Assembly: GCF_001011155.1 (NCBI RefSeq)
Contig: NZ_CP011479.1
Location: 3,924,501-3,988,500, forward strand
Direction of reading: 5' to 3'
DNA: 64,000 bases
From: Hoeflea sp. IMCC20628
GTDB taxonomy: Bacteria > Pseudomonadota > Alphaproteobacteria > Rhizobiales > Rhizobiaceae
The number at the start of each line of letters is the position of its first letter. Positions within the stretch are counted from its first letter, which is position 1. Position numbers and translations under genes: made by a program. Shown here in pieces: positions 18,491-27,269 of the stretch. The notes beneath the pieces were generated by a model that was given only the letters and a program-made list of their open reading frames with translations, made no database searches and was not told the DNA's origin.

Positions 18491-19921
18491 TTACCCGAAC
18501 CGTCTCAGGAACCGGACAATCCAGCGCACGAACGGCTTGCGTGTCATAGGAGTATAATAGGAAACCGCAGCGCGTTTTCCAATCTCCGCCATGGTCGGAT
18601 AGGGCGGCACATAACCACGCACGTCCTTGAGCTTCATGCCATTGGTCACCGCCAGCGCCCATATGTTGATCATTTCGCCGGCACCTGCGCCGGCAATCGA
18701 CACACCCAGAATGCGTGCCTTGCGGTCGACCACCATCTTGATAAGGCCCGTGGTCTTGCGCTCCGTCTGGGCGCGGTCGTTCTCGGCATAGGGCCAGCGC
18801 AGAACCGAGATCCGCCCTCCATGGCGCTTGCCCGCCTCTTCTTCGGTCAGGCCGACATGGGCCAGTTCGGGATCGGTATAGGTGGCCCAGGGAATGATAT
18901 CGCGGTTTTCCTTGGCCGGAGCACGAAACAGGATCTGCTGCACCACCAGGCCGGCGTGATAGCCGGCGACATGGGTGAACTGCAGCCCGCCGGCGACATC
19001 GCCAATGGCGTAGACGCGTTTGTTGGATGACCTGAGATTGGCGCCGACCTTGATGCCGCGCCGGTCATGATCGACACCGGCCTCGCTTAGTCCGAGGCCT
19101 TCGACATTGGCGAGACGACCGACAGCGACAAGCACATCACTGCCATCGACAGAGCCCGCGCCAGTCTCGCCTTCGTAATTGACCCGCACTCCGGTCTTGC
19201 CGCGCTTCTCGACGGAGGTCACCTTGGATCCCTCGAGAATGCTCACGCCTTCGGCGCGAATGTTTTCGAGTACTATGGCCGCCAGTTCCGGATCGTCCTT
19301 GCCGAGCGCCTTGGCGCCCTCGATCACCGCGACCTCGGCGCCAAGCCTGCGGTGCGCCTGAGCCATCTCCATACCTATCGGGCCGCCGCCGATGACAATG
19401 AGATGCTTGGGCGCGCGGGTGCGTTCAAACAGCGTCTCATTGGTCAGGTAATCGACCGTATCGAGCCCCGGGATCGGCGGCACGAAGGCCGAGGATCCGG
19501 TGGCGACAACATAGCGTCTGGCACGAATTTCGGTATCACCGGCCATGACTGTGTTTTTGTCGATGAACCGTGCTTCGGCCTCAATCACATTGACGCCCAT
19601 GGCTCGGTAACGCTCGACCGAATCATTGGGTGCGATCGCAGCGATGACCGAATGGATATGGTCATGAACCTTGCGGAAATTGATCTTGACCTCGCCTGCG
19701 CTGACGCCAAAGTCCGGCGCCTCGGCAATGGCGTGGGCGTGCTTGCCTGCGGCGATCATCGCCTTGGAGGGCACGCAGCCATAATTGAGGCAATCGCCGC
19801 CCATCTTGCCTTTCTCGACAAGAACCACATCAACGCCAAATGCGGCGGCGGCGGCGGCGACCGAAAGACCGCCGGAGCCGCCGCCGATAACGCAGATGTC
19901 TGGTGTCAATCGGGTGGTCAT
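18491..19921 (-). CDS. MerA/dihydrolipoamide dehydrogenase-like FAD disulfide oxidoreductase
   Basis: A 476-residue pyridine nucleotide-disulfide oxidoreductase. FAD motif CVIGGGSGGLS; redox pair GGDCLNYGCVPSK (Cys 44 and 49); NAD(P) motif IVIGGGPIGMEMAQ; second FAD motif VYAIGDVAGG. The C-terminal active-site segment reads VPPYPTMAE: Tyr replaces the His of lipoamide dehydrogenase and Glu is kept, resembling mercuric reductase (PYLTMVE). However, it ends RRFG with no C-terminal Cys pair and has no N-terminal metal domain, so mercury reduction is unlikely. ATG 19921 has GGAGAG upstream. It lies 54 bases after the TVP38 gene; the natural substrate is unknown. Confidence 0.85.
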   Translation of the reverse strand: MTTRLTPDICVIGGGSGGLSVAAAAAAFGVDVVLVEKGKMGGDCLNYGCVPSKAMIAAGKHAHAIAEAPDFGVSAGEVKINFRKVHDHIHSVIAAIAPNDSVERYRAMGVNVIEAEARFIDKNTVMAGDTEIRARRYVVATGSSAFVPPIPGLDTVDYLTNETLFERTRAPKHLIVIGGGPIGMEMAQAHRRLGAEVAVIEGAKALGKDDPELAAIVLENIRAEGVSILEGSKVTSVEKRGKTGVRVNYEGETGAGSVDGSDVLVAVGRLANVEGLGLSEAGVDHDRRGIKVGANLRSSNKRVYAIGDVAGGLQFTHVAGYHAGLVVQQILFRAPAKENRDIIPWATYTDPELAHVGLTEEEAGKRHGGRISVLRWPYAENDRAQTERKTTGLIKMVVDRKARILGVSIAGAGAGEMINIWALAVTNGMKLKDVRGYVPPYPTMAEIGKRAAVSYYTPMTRKPFVRWIVRFLRRFG

Positions 19922-19975
19922 GGTCAAGTCTCTCCGTAGAATGGATCCGCTGGTGGATATCGTTTCTGGCCTGAA

Positions 19976-20755
19976 TTACGAGCGTTGGCGAAACTTGCCC
20001 ACTATGGTGGGGATAGCAGCGACGATTGCAAGCCCGAGAAAAGCAATGGTGATTTCCGGTGTCACCAGATCCGAGATCGAAATCTCGCGTCCGGCAGCGG
20101 CGGCAATGACACTGTCGAGCCCCTGCCCCAGCCAGGCATAGGCGAAGGTGCCGGGAATGATACCCAGGAATGTCGCGGCAACATAAGTGCGCAGCCTGAT
20201 GTCGAAGAAGGCAGGCGCGATGTTGATGATGAGGAACGGAAACACCGGCGCCAGGCGCAGCACCAGAAGATAACCGAATGCATCCTTGGCAAAGCCGTCG
20301 GCAAGCTTGGCCACAAACGGCCCGGCTCGCTTGCGCAGCACATCGCCAAATGCCGATCGGGCGGCCAGGAAGATCGCCGCGGCCCCGGTGGTGGCGGCAA
20401 AGACGGTCAACGTACCACCAATGAACCACCCGAACACGAAGCCGGCGAAAATCGTCAGGATCGAGGCCGCAGGAAAGGCAAATGCCACGGCAAGCGTGTA
20501 AAGCACAAAATAGCCGAGGATCGAGGCAATGCGGTGCTCGGCGACGAACTCCTTGAGCACTTCACGCTGCTCGGTGAGAACCGTGAGCGCAAGATATTCC
20601 TGAAGTCCGGCAGCGTATGCGGCAGCAATGCCGGCGGCGATAATGGCCAGCGGCAAGAACCGGCGCCATGGCGCGGCACGGCTCGGAGCTGGTGTGGTCT
20701 CGGGAGTTTTATCCACTGCTGTGTCCATCTGCCTTATCGGCGATTGCATGGTCAT
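19976..20755 (-). CDS. TVP38/TMEM64 family (DedA-like, VTT domain) inner-membrane protein
   Basis: A 259-residue membrane protein with a short polar N-terminus and five to six hydrophobic segments beginning at about residue 33. The VTT core is visible: FAFPAASILTIFAGFVFGWFIGG, then RSAFGDVLRKR, the LRLAPVFPFLIINI segment and FLGIIPGTFAYAWLGQGL. Family members are proposed lipid scramblases or transporters. ATG 20755 has GGAGACAG about 7 bases upstream. It precedes the MerA-like flavoprotein by 54 bases; pairing of these two families is common enough to suggest a functional link. Confidence 0.88.
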   Translation of the reverse strand: MTMQSPIRQMDTAVDKTPETTPAPSRAAPWRRFLPLAIIAAGIAAAYAAGLQEYLALTVLTEQREVLKEFVAEHRIASILGYFVLYTLAVAFAFPAASILTIFAGFVFGWFIGGTLTVFAATTGAAAIFLAARSAFGDVLRKRAGPFVAKLADGFAKDAFGYLLVLRLAPVFPFLIINIAPAFFDIRLRTYVAATFLGIIPGTFAYAWLGQGLDSVIAAAAGREISISDLVTPEITIAFLGLAIVAAIPTIVGKFRQRS

Positions 20756-20925
20756 GTGCTGTCTCCGCTGTCATTTCGGCCAGATACCGACCCTGTCTGA
20801 TTTCGAAGAAGCAATAGATGCTTGCGTCTTGCGGCGCCAATGACAATCCCTCGCATATTCCCAAACCCGCGTGAGCCACGGCTGCACCAAATTCACGGTG
20901 GCGTGAGAACGGCGTCATCAGAACC

Positions 20926-21735
20926 TTACTGAGAGTTGATGCTCCAGTCGTAATCATAACCGGAAATCGACGCTGCCTGGATCTCGGCGGCCTTTTGCGC
21001 ATTTGCCAAGGACTGCCAATGCGGCTTGAGCTTGCCCTTGCCGCCAAAGTCGCCTGCATACCAGGAATAGATTTTTGAGGCGGTGATACGATCGTTTTCA
21101 ACCGCCACGCCGCGTGGATGATTGACATAAGCCACGGCATTTTCGCGCAACAATGCATCCACATTGGCGCCGGTGTAGGTCCGGGCCGCCAGATTAGGGC
21201 AGGAATAGGAAGCGCAGTTAAGGCCGTAATGGGACATCTCGTCCTTGAACAGCGCACGGACGATTTCGTGCTCGATATCGTCGAGCGAAAGCGCCGTACC
21301 GTTGACAGTGATGAACTTGGCTTTCCATGGACCCGAGCCGAACAGGCCCGAACCGCCGAGATTGATCTTCTTGATCGATTTCACCGGAAAGGCATCGGCG
21401 ACAACCTCGAGCGTCTTGGCGTTGTAGAGGTTGATCCAGTAGGCATGGGCTTCGTTTCGCGACAGCGATACCGGATCAACCGATTCCAGTGCGGCAATAT
21501 AGTCTCTCAAAACAGGCAAATTGGCTTTCACGCCACCATAATCCACCCGATTGTAGGCGTTGGCGTCGGATCTGACATAGGACTTGAGCAGGGTGTCGTA
21601 TCGGGAGTGATCAACTTTCGCCTGGCCCTTGGGGCGGAAACCGGTCAATGCGGCCATTGCCGGTAGCGGGTTCAAGGCGGTGCTGGCGATCAGGGCTGAT
21701 AGTCCTGCGACAACAGCGCGGCGGTCCGGATGCAT
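20926..21735 (-). CDS. DUF547 domain protein with twin-arginine-type signal
   Basis: A 269-residue protein. The N-terminus MHPDRRAVVAGLSALIAST has consecutive arginines followed by a hydrophobic stretch and an AMA site near residue 28, so it is exported, possibly by Tat. DUF547 occupies about 60-240, with AYWINLYNAKTLEVV, GLFGSGPWKAKFI, DDIEHEIVRALF, and the Cys/His-containing HYGLNCASYSCPNLA. This last motif makes a cysteine-protease-like active site conceivable. ATG 21735 has AGGA about 7 bases upstream; earlier starts at 21762 and 21780 would mask the signal peptide. It is followed by TVP38 after 170 bases on the same strand. Confidence 0.82.
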   Translation of the reverse strand: MHPDRRAVVAGLSALIASTALNPLPAMAALTGFRPKGQAKVDHSRYDTLLKSYVRSDANAYNRVDYGGVKANLPVLRDYIAALESVDPVSLSRNEAHAYWINLYNAKTLEVVADAFPVKSIKKINLGGSGLFGSGPWKAKFITVNGTALSLDDIEHEIVRALFKDEMSHYGLNCASYSCPNLAARTYTGANVDALLRENAVAYVNHPRGVAVENDRITASKIYSWYAGDFGGKGKLKPHWQSLANAQKAAEIQAASISGYDYDWSINSQ

Positions 21736-21907
21736 AGCAATTCCTGTTCTGTTCTGAGACATTGTGGCGCGGCAGCTCAATTACTTGGCGCAGTCAATCG
21801 CAGGAGGCAACCCGCAGGCAGGCGGCCTCACCGGCTTGTGAAGGAACGTGACCTCGGAGTATGAGTAGCCACCAGCCTCGGCAGCGCCCAGACAGAGGCC
21901 CTGCTCA

Positions 21908-21937
21908 TTGACTTTTGGACGTGAACGCGCTTATAAG
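21908..21937 (+). promoter_or_regulatory. Sigma-70-type promoter for rpmH-rnpA-yidC-engB
   Basis: TTGACT at 21908-21913 and TTATAA/TATAAG at 21931-21937 are separated by 17-18 bases, close to the vegetative consensus, about 105 bases ahead of rpmH. The rest of the 305-base gap between the divergent DUF547 gene and rpmH shows no reading frame that looks real. Confidence 0.65.
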
Positions 21938-22040
21938 CCGCTCGTCCGTGGAGACTTCCGGTTTCCGGGAGGTGTCTTGACGGACTGAACACCCAAACCA
22001 AGTTGTTCCAAGAAGGGCCGCACACCGCGGTATTAAAATA

Positions 22041-22178
22041 ATGCCAAAGCGTACTTACCAACCATCCAAACTTGTTCGCAAGCGTCGCCACGGCTTTCGC
22101 TCGCGTATGGCCACCAAGGGCGGCCGCAAGGTCATCCAGGCTCGTCGCGCCCGCGGACGTGCAAGCCTGTCGGCCTGA
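22041..22178 (+). CDS. rpmH: 50S ribosomal protein L34
   Basis: A 45-codon gene encoding [18 protein letters not shown] at its start, with the invariant [20 protein letters not shown] further on. It is unmistakably L34, a structural protein of the large ribosomal subunit. Most L34 proteins begin MKRTYQPS, so this one has an additional proline after the start Met. It heads the classic rpmH-rnpA-yidC order and follows the TTGACT/TATAAG promoter. Confidence 0.97.
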   Translation: MPKRTYQPSKLVRKRRHGFRSRMATKGGRKVIQARRARGRASLSA

Positions 22179-22233
22179 TCGCTGACAACGGCCCGCGAAG
22201 AAAGATCGTCGCGTGGCACAAGACAAAACCATC

Positions 22234-22662
22234 ATGAAACCCGGACGGCTTAAAACCCGGCCGGAATTTCTTGCTGTGCAAAAAGGCAAGCGTCTGCGCG
22301 GACCCTATTTTTTGCTGGAGAGCCTCGACAGGGGCAAACCTGACCAAGCCCCCCGAATCGGCTTTACGGTTACCAAAAAACAGGGCAACTCGGTGGAGCG
22401 CAACAGAATGCGCCGCCGGCTAAGGGAGGCCGTCCGTCTCATGGCGGGGGTTCCATTCAAGCCTGGACATGACTATGTGGTGGTCGCACGCCGGGATACG
22501 CTGGCCGCGCCGTTTGACAAGCTCGTCGCCGCGCTGACCGAACGGGTCGGTGAAAGCGGCAGCCTGACACGGCCCCGACAAGCCCGCGCCGGGCAAAGTT
22601 CCGGCGCACAGGACAACATCAGAACGCCAGGCACTCCGAGCCCGGCCATCAGGAATGAGTGA
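22234..22662 (+). CDS. rnpA: Ribonuclease P protein component
   Basis: A 142-residue basic protein with [45 protein letters not shown] (the RNR RNA-binding motif) and [13 protein letters not shown]. It binds the 5' leader of pre-tRNAs in the RNase P holoenzyme. The final ~35 residues are polar and poorly conserved. ATG 22234 was chosen; an in-frame GTG at 22213 would add seven residues. The stop overlaps the yidC start (TGATG). Confidence 0.95.
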   Translation: MKPGRLKTRPEFLAVQKGKRLRGPYFLLESLDRGKPDQAPRIGFTVTKKQGNSVERNRMRRRLREAVRLMAGVPFKPGHDYVVVARRDTLAAPFDKLVAALTERVGESGSLTRPRQARAGQSSGAQDNIRTPGTPSPAIRNE

Positions 22663-24470
22663 TGGAAACCAATCGCAACTATTTCGTCGCAATCCTCATG
22701 TCGGTGCTTGTCCTTGTCGGCTGGCAATTCCTCTATGTGAGCCCAAAAATCGAACGGGAACGCGTGGCTGCCGAAGCCGTGCAGGCCCAGCAGGCTGCCC
22801 AGGCGCCAGCAACCACAACTGACAGCGGAACCCCGGGCACAGTCAGCGGATCAGCGCCCGGTGGCGATGTCGCGGCGGCCGTAGCGCCTGCTGCCGGCTT
22901 GTCGCGCGAACAAACGATCGCACAGACGGCACGGATCAGTATCGATACACCGTCCCTACGAGGATCGATCAACCTCACCGGAGCGCGGATCGACGATCTG
23001 CTGCTCAATGAATATCGTGAGACGATCGATGATTCGAGCCCGAACATCACCTTGTTCAGCCCGGCAGCCCTCGCCAATGGCTATTTCGCCGAGGTCGGCT
23101 TCATCGCAGACGCGCAGTCGGGTCCCGCGCCCGGACCTGATACTGTTTGGACCGCGGCATCGGGCCAGGTTCTGACACCTTCCAGTCCGGTAACTCTGAC
23201 CTATGACAATGGCGCCGGCCTTCTGTTTACCCGCATCATCTCGGTCGATGAACATTATCTGTTCAGCTTCGAAGACACGATCGCCAACTCCGGCGATGCC
23301 ACTGCTTCGGTTGCCGGATACGGCAGGGTCACGCGGTTCTTCAAGCCCAAGACCCAAGGCATCTATGTGCTGCATGAGGGCCTGATCGGCGTCATCGGCG
23401 AAGAAGGCCTGCAGGAAGTCGATTATTCCGATGTCGAGGACACCCCGATCATCGCCCATGGCAAGGCAACCGCGGGCTGGATGGGAATCACCGACAAATA
23501 CTGGGCAGCAGCAGTTGTGCCGCCGCAGGATGCAGGATTTGAAACCCGTTTTGCCCATTTCACCGATGGCCGCGCCCGCTATCAGTCGGACTTCAAGACC
23601 GATGCCCAGGCGATCGCGCCCGGCAGCAGCGTGACCTCGAAGACGCTGGTATTTGCCGGCGCCAAGGAAGTGCCGGTCATCGCCGGCTACCAGGAAGAGC
23701 ACAACATTCTCAATTTCGATCTGATGATCGACTGGGGTTGGTTCTACTTCCTGACCAAGCCGATGTTCTGGCTGATCGATTCGCTGTTCAAGGTGTTCGG
23801 CAATTTCGGAGTCGCGATTCTGGTCACCACGGTGATCGTCAAGCTGATCTTCTTCCCGCTGGCCAACAAGTCCTATGTGTCGATGGCCAACATGAAGAAG
23901 GTTCAGCCCAAGCTCGAAGAGCTCAAGGCCAAGCATGCCGACGACAAGATGGCGCTGCAGCAGGGCATGATGGAGCTCTACAAGAAAGAGAAGATCAACC
24001 CGGTCGCCGGCTGCTGGCCGGTGCTGTTGCAGATCCCGGTGTTCTTCTCGCTCTACAAGGTGCTCTACGTCACCATCGAAATGCGGCATGCGCCGTTCTT
24101 CGGCTGGATCCAGGATCTGTCGGCACCCGACCCGACCTCGCTGTTCAACCTGTTCGGCCTGTTGCCCTATGATGTGCCGTCGTTCCTGATGATCGGCGTC
24201 TGGCCATTGATCATGGGCATCACAATGTTCCTGCAGATGCGCATGAACCCGACGCCTCCGGACCCGACCCAGGCGATGATCTTCACCTGGATGCCGGTGG
24301 TCTTCACCTTCATGCTGGCGACGTTCCCGGCCGGTCTGGTGATCTACTGGGCCTGGAACAACACGCTTTCTGTGACCCAGCAGGGTATCATCATGAAGCG
24401 CCAGGGCGCCAAGATCGAACTTTGGGACAATCTCGTCGCATTGTTCAAACCCAAGCCCACAAAGACCTGA
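22662..24470 (+). CDS. yidC: Membrane protein insertase YidC/OxaI
   Basis: A 602-residue, long Gram-negative YidC. N-terminal transmembrane helix at about 7-25, a large periplasmic beta-rich domain (about 60-350), and the conserved C-terminal bundle with [25 protein letters not shown] and [31 protein letters not shown], where the Arg/charged groove inserts substrates. The tail carries [19 protein letters not shown]. It inserts and folds inner-membrane proteins alone or with SecYEG. AGGA lies about 8 bases before ATG 22662, inside the end of rnpA. Confidence 0.97.
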   Translation: METNRNYFVAILMSVLVLVGWQFLYVSPKIERERVAAEAVQAQQAAQAPATTTDSGTPGTVSGSAPGGDVAAAVAPAAGLSREQTIAQTARISIDTPSLRGSINLTGARIDDLLLNEYRETIDDSSPNITLFSPAALANGYFAEVGFIADAQSGPAPGPDTVWTAASGQVLTPSSPVTLTYDNGAGLLFTRIISVDEHYLFSFEDTIANSGDATASVAGYGRVTRFFKPKTQGIYVLHEGLIGVIGEEGLQEVDYSDVEDTPIIAHGKATAGWMGITDKYWAAAVVPPQDAGFETRFAHFTDGRARYQSDFKTDAQAIAPGSSVTSKTLVFAGAKEVPVIAGYQEEHNILNFDLMIDWGWFYFLTKPMFWLIDSLFKVFGNFGVAILVTTVIVKLIFFPLANKSYVSMANMKKVQPKLEELKAKHADDKMALQQGMMELYKKEKINPVAGCWPVLLQIPVFFSLYKVLYVTIEMRHAPFFGWIQDLSAPDPTSLFNLFGLLPYDVPSFLMIGVWPLIMGITMFLQMRMNPTPPDPTQAMIFTWMPVVFTFMLATFPAGLVIYWAWNNTLSVTQQGIIMKRQGAKIELWDNLVALFKPKPTKT

Positions 24471-24489
24471 GCGGCCGGAGGCCGGAGCG

Positions 24490-25167
24490 ATGAGCACACT
24501 GTCCGCAGACCCGGCAATGCAGGCCGCAAGAGAACTTTCGGCGACGCTGTTTACCAAGCCGTTCGTGTTCATCCGTGGCGTTCCGTCGCTCAAGTTCCTG
24601 CCGCCGGAAGGTCCGCCGGAGATCGCCTTTGCCGGCCGCTCCAATGTTGGCAAATCCTCGTTGATCAACGCGCTTGTCGGCGTCAATGGATTGGCGCGGA
24701 CATCGAATACACCTGGCCGAACCCAGGAACTGAACTATTTCGTGCCTGAAGGCTATGCCGGTGATGAAGCTGACATGCCGCCAATGGCGTTTGTCGACAT
24801 GCCCGGTTACGGCTACGCCAAGGCGCCCAAGGATCAGGTCGACCTGTGGACCGCGCTGGTGTTTGATTACATGCGCGGCCGGTCAACGCTGAAGCGGGTC
24901 TATCTGCTGATTGACAGCCGCCACGGCGTTAAAAAGAATGATGAAGCGGTGATGGATCTGCTCGACAAGGCAGCCATGTCCTACCAGTTGGTGCTGACCA
25001 AGACCGACAAGATCAAGGAAGCCGGCGTGCCCCGGCTGATCAGCGAAACGCTGGCAGCGATCAAAAAGCGGCCAGCGGCTTTCCCGGAAGTGCTGGCCAC
25101 TTCATCGGAAAAGCGCGAGGGCATTGCCGAACTCAGAATCGCGATCGCGCTGGCCATTACGCTGTAA
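24490..25167 (+). CDS. engB: Ribosome biogenesis GTP-binding protein EngB (YihA/YsxC)
   Basis: A 225-residue small GTPase. G1 [17 protein letters not shown] near residue 49, G2 [13 protein letters not shown]3 [13 protein letters not shown]4 LTKTDKI and G5-like ATSSEK are all present. EngB assists late 50S assembly. ATG 24490 is preceded by GGAG and lies 19 bases after yidC, so it is in the same operon. In many rhizobia argB follows directly; here a reverse-strand block of about 2.7 kb intervenes. Confidence 0.96.
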   Translation: MSTLSADPAMQAARELSATLFTKPFVFIRGVPSLKFLPPEGPPEIAFAGRSNVGKSSLINALVGVNGLARTSNTPGRTQELNYFVPEGYAGDEADMPPMAFVDMPGYGYAKAPKDQVDLWTALVFDYMRGRSTLKRVYLLIDSRHGVKKNDEAVMDLLDKAAMSYQLVLTKTDKIKEAGVPRLISETLAAIKKRPAAFPEVLATSSEKREGIAELRIAIALAITL

Positions 25168-25182
25168 TGGCCCACTGTCTGC

Positions 25183-25689
25183 TCAGGCGTTTTCGGCGGG
25201 TTTGAAGTCGAGCGCCAGGCCGTTGAGACAATGGCGTTTTCCGGTCGGTGCCGGCCCATCATCGAAAATGTGACCAAAGTGACCGCCGCAGCGGCGGCAA
25301 TGGACTTCGGTGCGGGTCGAAAACAGCGATCTGTCTTCCTTGGTCCGCACAGCATCTTCTTCGGATTTCCAGAAGCTCGGCCAACCGGTACCGCTGTCAT
25401 ATTTGGCTTCGGACGAATAGGCGGGCAGATCGCAACCGGCACAGTGGAACATGCCCTTGCGCTTTTCCTCGTTGAGCGGGCTTGAGAACGCCCGTTCCGT
25501 GTCCTCTTCACGCAATACGTCAAACTGCCTTGGCGTCAGTTTCGCCTTCCATTCCGCATCACTCAGCGTGAATTCGAACGTGCCCTCAGAGGCCCTTGCC
25601 GGCGTGCGGCGTCCAAACACGGTCAGGGCGACACCGGCAACTCCGGCAGTCAAAAGCGCGCGGCGGCTGATTTCTGTTTTCGTTGACAT
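25183..25689 (-). CDS. msrB: Exported peptide-methionine (R)-S-oxide reductase
   Basis: A 168-residue MsrB with a twin-arginine signal peptide (ISRRALLTAGVAGVALTVFG) cleaved near ARA at about 32-34. The catalytic domain has zinc-binding CAGC and CRRC pairs, GTGWPSFW, and the reactive Cys in KRHCLNG near the C-terminus. It repairs oxidised methionines in periplasmic proteins. AAGGAGA precedes ATG 25689. It lies downstream of a secreted FAS1 protein and an ECF sigma/anti-sigma pair on the same strand, suggesting a shared oxidative envelope response. Confidence 0.93.
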   Translation of the reverse strand: MSTKTEISRRALLTAGVAGVALTVFGRRTPARASEGTFEFTLSDAEWKAKLTPRQFDVLREEDTERAFSSPLNEEKRKGMFHCAGCDLPAYSSEAKYDSGTGWPSFWKSEEDAVRTKEDRSLFSTRTEVHCRRCGGHFGHIFDDGPAPTGKRHCLNGLALDFKPAENA

Positions 25690-25713
25690 GACGTGTCTCC
25701 TTGCGTTGATTGA

Positions 25714-25743
25714 AATCTAGGCGGGCCAGCGTGAAAAGACCAA
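25714..25743 (-). promoter_or_regulatory. Possible sigma-70-like promoter for msrB
   Basis: On the minus strand TTGGTC (25743-25738) and TAGATT (25719-25714) are 18 bases apart, 25 bases upstream of the msrB start. It is a weak consensus match and the gene may also be read through from upstream. Confidence 0.35.
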
Positions 25744-25768
25744 GCACATGTTTTCAATTGCCCGTGAG

Positions 25769-25801
25769 CAGTCCCCCGCCAAAGAAGAGGGCGGGGGACT
25801 G
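25769..25801. terminator. Strong 12-bp hairpin between the FAS1 gene and msrB
   Basis: CAGTCCCCCGCC at 25769-25780 pairs perfectly with GGCGGGGGACTG at 25790-25801 around a 9-base loop. It lies 76 bases after the FAS1 stop and could end or stabilise that transcript. There is no U-run on either strand, so an intrinsic terminator is not certain. Confidence 0.5.
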
Positions 25802-25876
25802 TCAAGGCGCGCCGTGTATGGTGCTCTTGGAGGCATCGGCGCGACCGAACCCGGTTAAGGTTCAGATTTTTTCGGT

Positions 25877-26443
25877 TCAGCCCTTGGGCAGAAGAACCTT
25901 GTCGATGACGTGAATGACGCCGTTGGACTGATCGACATCGGCGATGGTGACATTGGCCACTGCGCCGGTTTCGTCGGTGACCATCACCTTGTCGCCTTCG
26001 TAGGAGATGTTGAGCATGCAGCCGCCAACGGTCTTGACCGGGTGGACGCCGCCGTCATCGTCAACCATCTTCATGATCGCATCCGACATGGCGTCAGCTG
26101 CGACAACATGGCAGGTCAGGATCTTGGTCAGCTGGCCCTTGTTTTCTGGCTTCAGCAGAGTGTCGACTGTGCCTTCCGGCAGAGCGGCAAAGGCATCGTT
26201 GGTCGGGGCGAAAACCGTGAACGGCCCTTCACCCGACAGTGTATCGACAAGGCCTGCTGCCTTGACGGCTGCAACCAGAGTGGTGTGATCAGCGGAATTC
26301 ACGGCGTTTTCGACGATGTTCTTGTCGGGGAACATTTCGGCGCCGCCGACCATCTTGTTTCCGCCGTGGCTTGCGGCATGGGACAGGCTGACGCCTGCAA
26401 GAAGAACAGCAGTGGCGGCGATGGAACGAAGAACGGTTTTCAT
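25877..26443 (-). CDS. Secreted fasciclin (FAS1) domain protein
   Basis: A 188-residue protein. A Sec signal peptide MKTVLRSIAATAVLLAGVSLSHA precedes a single FAS1 domain (about 40-187) with the family H1 box FTVFAPTNDAFAALP and the H2-like NGVIHVIDKVLLP. Two Cys (TCHVV and GGCML) could form a disulfide. FAS1 domains are adhesion or surface modules. AAGAGGTT precedes ATG 26443. It is 125 bases downstream of an RskA-like anti-sigma gene; in mycobacteria SigK/RskA controls FAS1 proteins, which makes this a likely target of the adjacent sigma factor. Confidence 0.9.
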   Translation of the reverse strand: MKTVLRSIAATAVLLAGVSLSHAASHGGNKMVGGAEMFPDKNIVENAVNSADHTTLVAAVKAAGLVDTLSGEGPFTVFAPTNDAFAALPEGTVDTLLKPENKGQLTKILTCHVVAADAMSDAIMKMVDDDGGVHPVKTVGGCMLNISYEGDKVMVTDETGAVANVTIADVDQSNGVIHVIDKVLLPKG

Positions 26444-26496
26444 GGGACAACCTCTTGTTTGTGGTTTCAGGCCGGATCATCCGGACCTTTGATCAC

Positions 26497-26519
26497 CCGC
26501 CGCAATTGTTTTGCGGCGG
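26497..26519. repeat. 9-bp inverted repeat upstream of the FAS1 gene
   Basis: CCGCCGCAA (26497-26505) and TTGCGGCGG (26511-26519) are perfect complements around a 5-base loop in the 124-base gap between the anti-sigma stop and FAS1 start. No U-tract follows on either strand. It could be an attenuator in the FAS1 leader, a weak terminator for the sigma operon or an operator. Confidence 0.45.
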
Positions 26520-26567
26520 TTAAAGAGGAAGACGAGAACTTTTCGGAATAAGTTTCAGACAATCGGA

Positions 26568-27269
26568 TTATTTTTTTGACAGTGCACCAGAGAGCACCAC
26601 AGGACCGGTTGCCACTCCGGTGGGTGACCCACCAAGCGGCTCAAGACTGACGGCGAGCAAGGCCCCGTCAGATATCTGCTGGACCAATCCCTGGTCGAGC
26701 ACCAGCCGTCCGCCATCAGCGGGAACCAGTCCGAGAGACACCGCAGCACCCTCGCCCGGCACAAGCCACAATTCAAGCGACTTGCCATCATCGGGAGAAA
26801 ATGCCGCCGGTGTGATGGTAAAGGCGCCATCGGATGGATCAAGCGCGGCGATCAGGCCGATGGCGCTGCCGGGGGCGCCAAGCTCGGCGACCAGCGCCGG
26901 CCCCGTGGCCGGGACAGTGCCGCCTGGAAGGTCCGTACCGAAGATTCCCACTGCCGCAGCCACGGCAACCGCCGCGAAGGCCAAGCCACGCCAGAACACA
27001 AGTGACCCCCAAAGACCGCTGCCCGGTTTGGCAGTGTCGGCAAACAGGCGGGCGTCGATTCGGGCCTTGACGCCCTGGGGCGCGGGTTCAGGTTGGTACG
27101 CATCATCAAGATGTGAAAGATCCGCCTGCCAGGAGGTCACAAGCGTGGCGAAATCGCTGTCGCGGGCCATACGCTCTTCGACCTTGCGACGCTCGGCAAG
27201 CGGCAGCACGCCAAGCACGTATTCGCCCGCCAGGGCAACGTCGTCAGAATGGTGAGGACCAGTGGTCAT
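26568..27269 (-). CDS. RskA-like membrane anti-sigma factor
   Basis: A 233-residue protein. A cytoplasmic helical N-terminus (LAGEYVLGVLPLAERRKVEERM) without the HxxxCxxC zinc motif precedes a single transmembrane helix at about 87-108. A C-terminal periplasmic RskA domain includes SLELWLVPGEGAAVSLGLV and LAVSLEPLGGSPTGVATGPVV. This is the RskA type that holds its ECF sigma factor at the membrane until proteolysis. The ATG at 27269 overlaps the sigma gene stop (ATGA), the normal order for such pairs; a start at 27281 is possible but would overlap more. Confidence 0.88.
   Translation of the reverse strand: MTTGPHHSDDVALAGEYVLGVLPLAERRKVEERMARDSDFATLVTSWQADLSHLDDAYQPEPAPQGVKARIDARLFADTAKPGSGLWGSLVFWRGLAFAAVAVAAAVGIFGTDLPGGTVPATGPALVAELGAPGSAIGLIAALDPSDGAFTITPAAFSPDDGKSLELWLVPGEGAAVSLGLVPADGGRLVLDQGLVQQISDGALLAVSLEPLGGSPTGVATGPVVLSGALSKK

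Noticed and set aside
17279-19030. 583-codon open frame on the plus strand
   Set aside because: Antisense to the histidine kinase and flavoprotein, both with intact catalytic motifs. Long antisense frames are expected in high-GC DNA.
22956-24686. 576-codon open frame on the minus strand
   Set aside because: Antisense to yidC; the translation is His/Asp/Arg-rich and matches no family.
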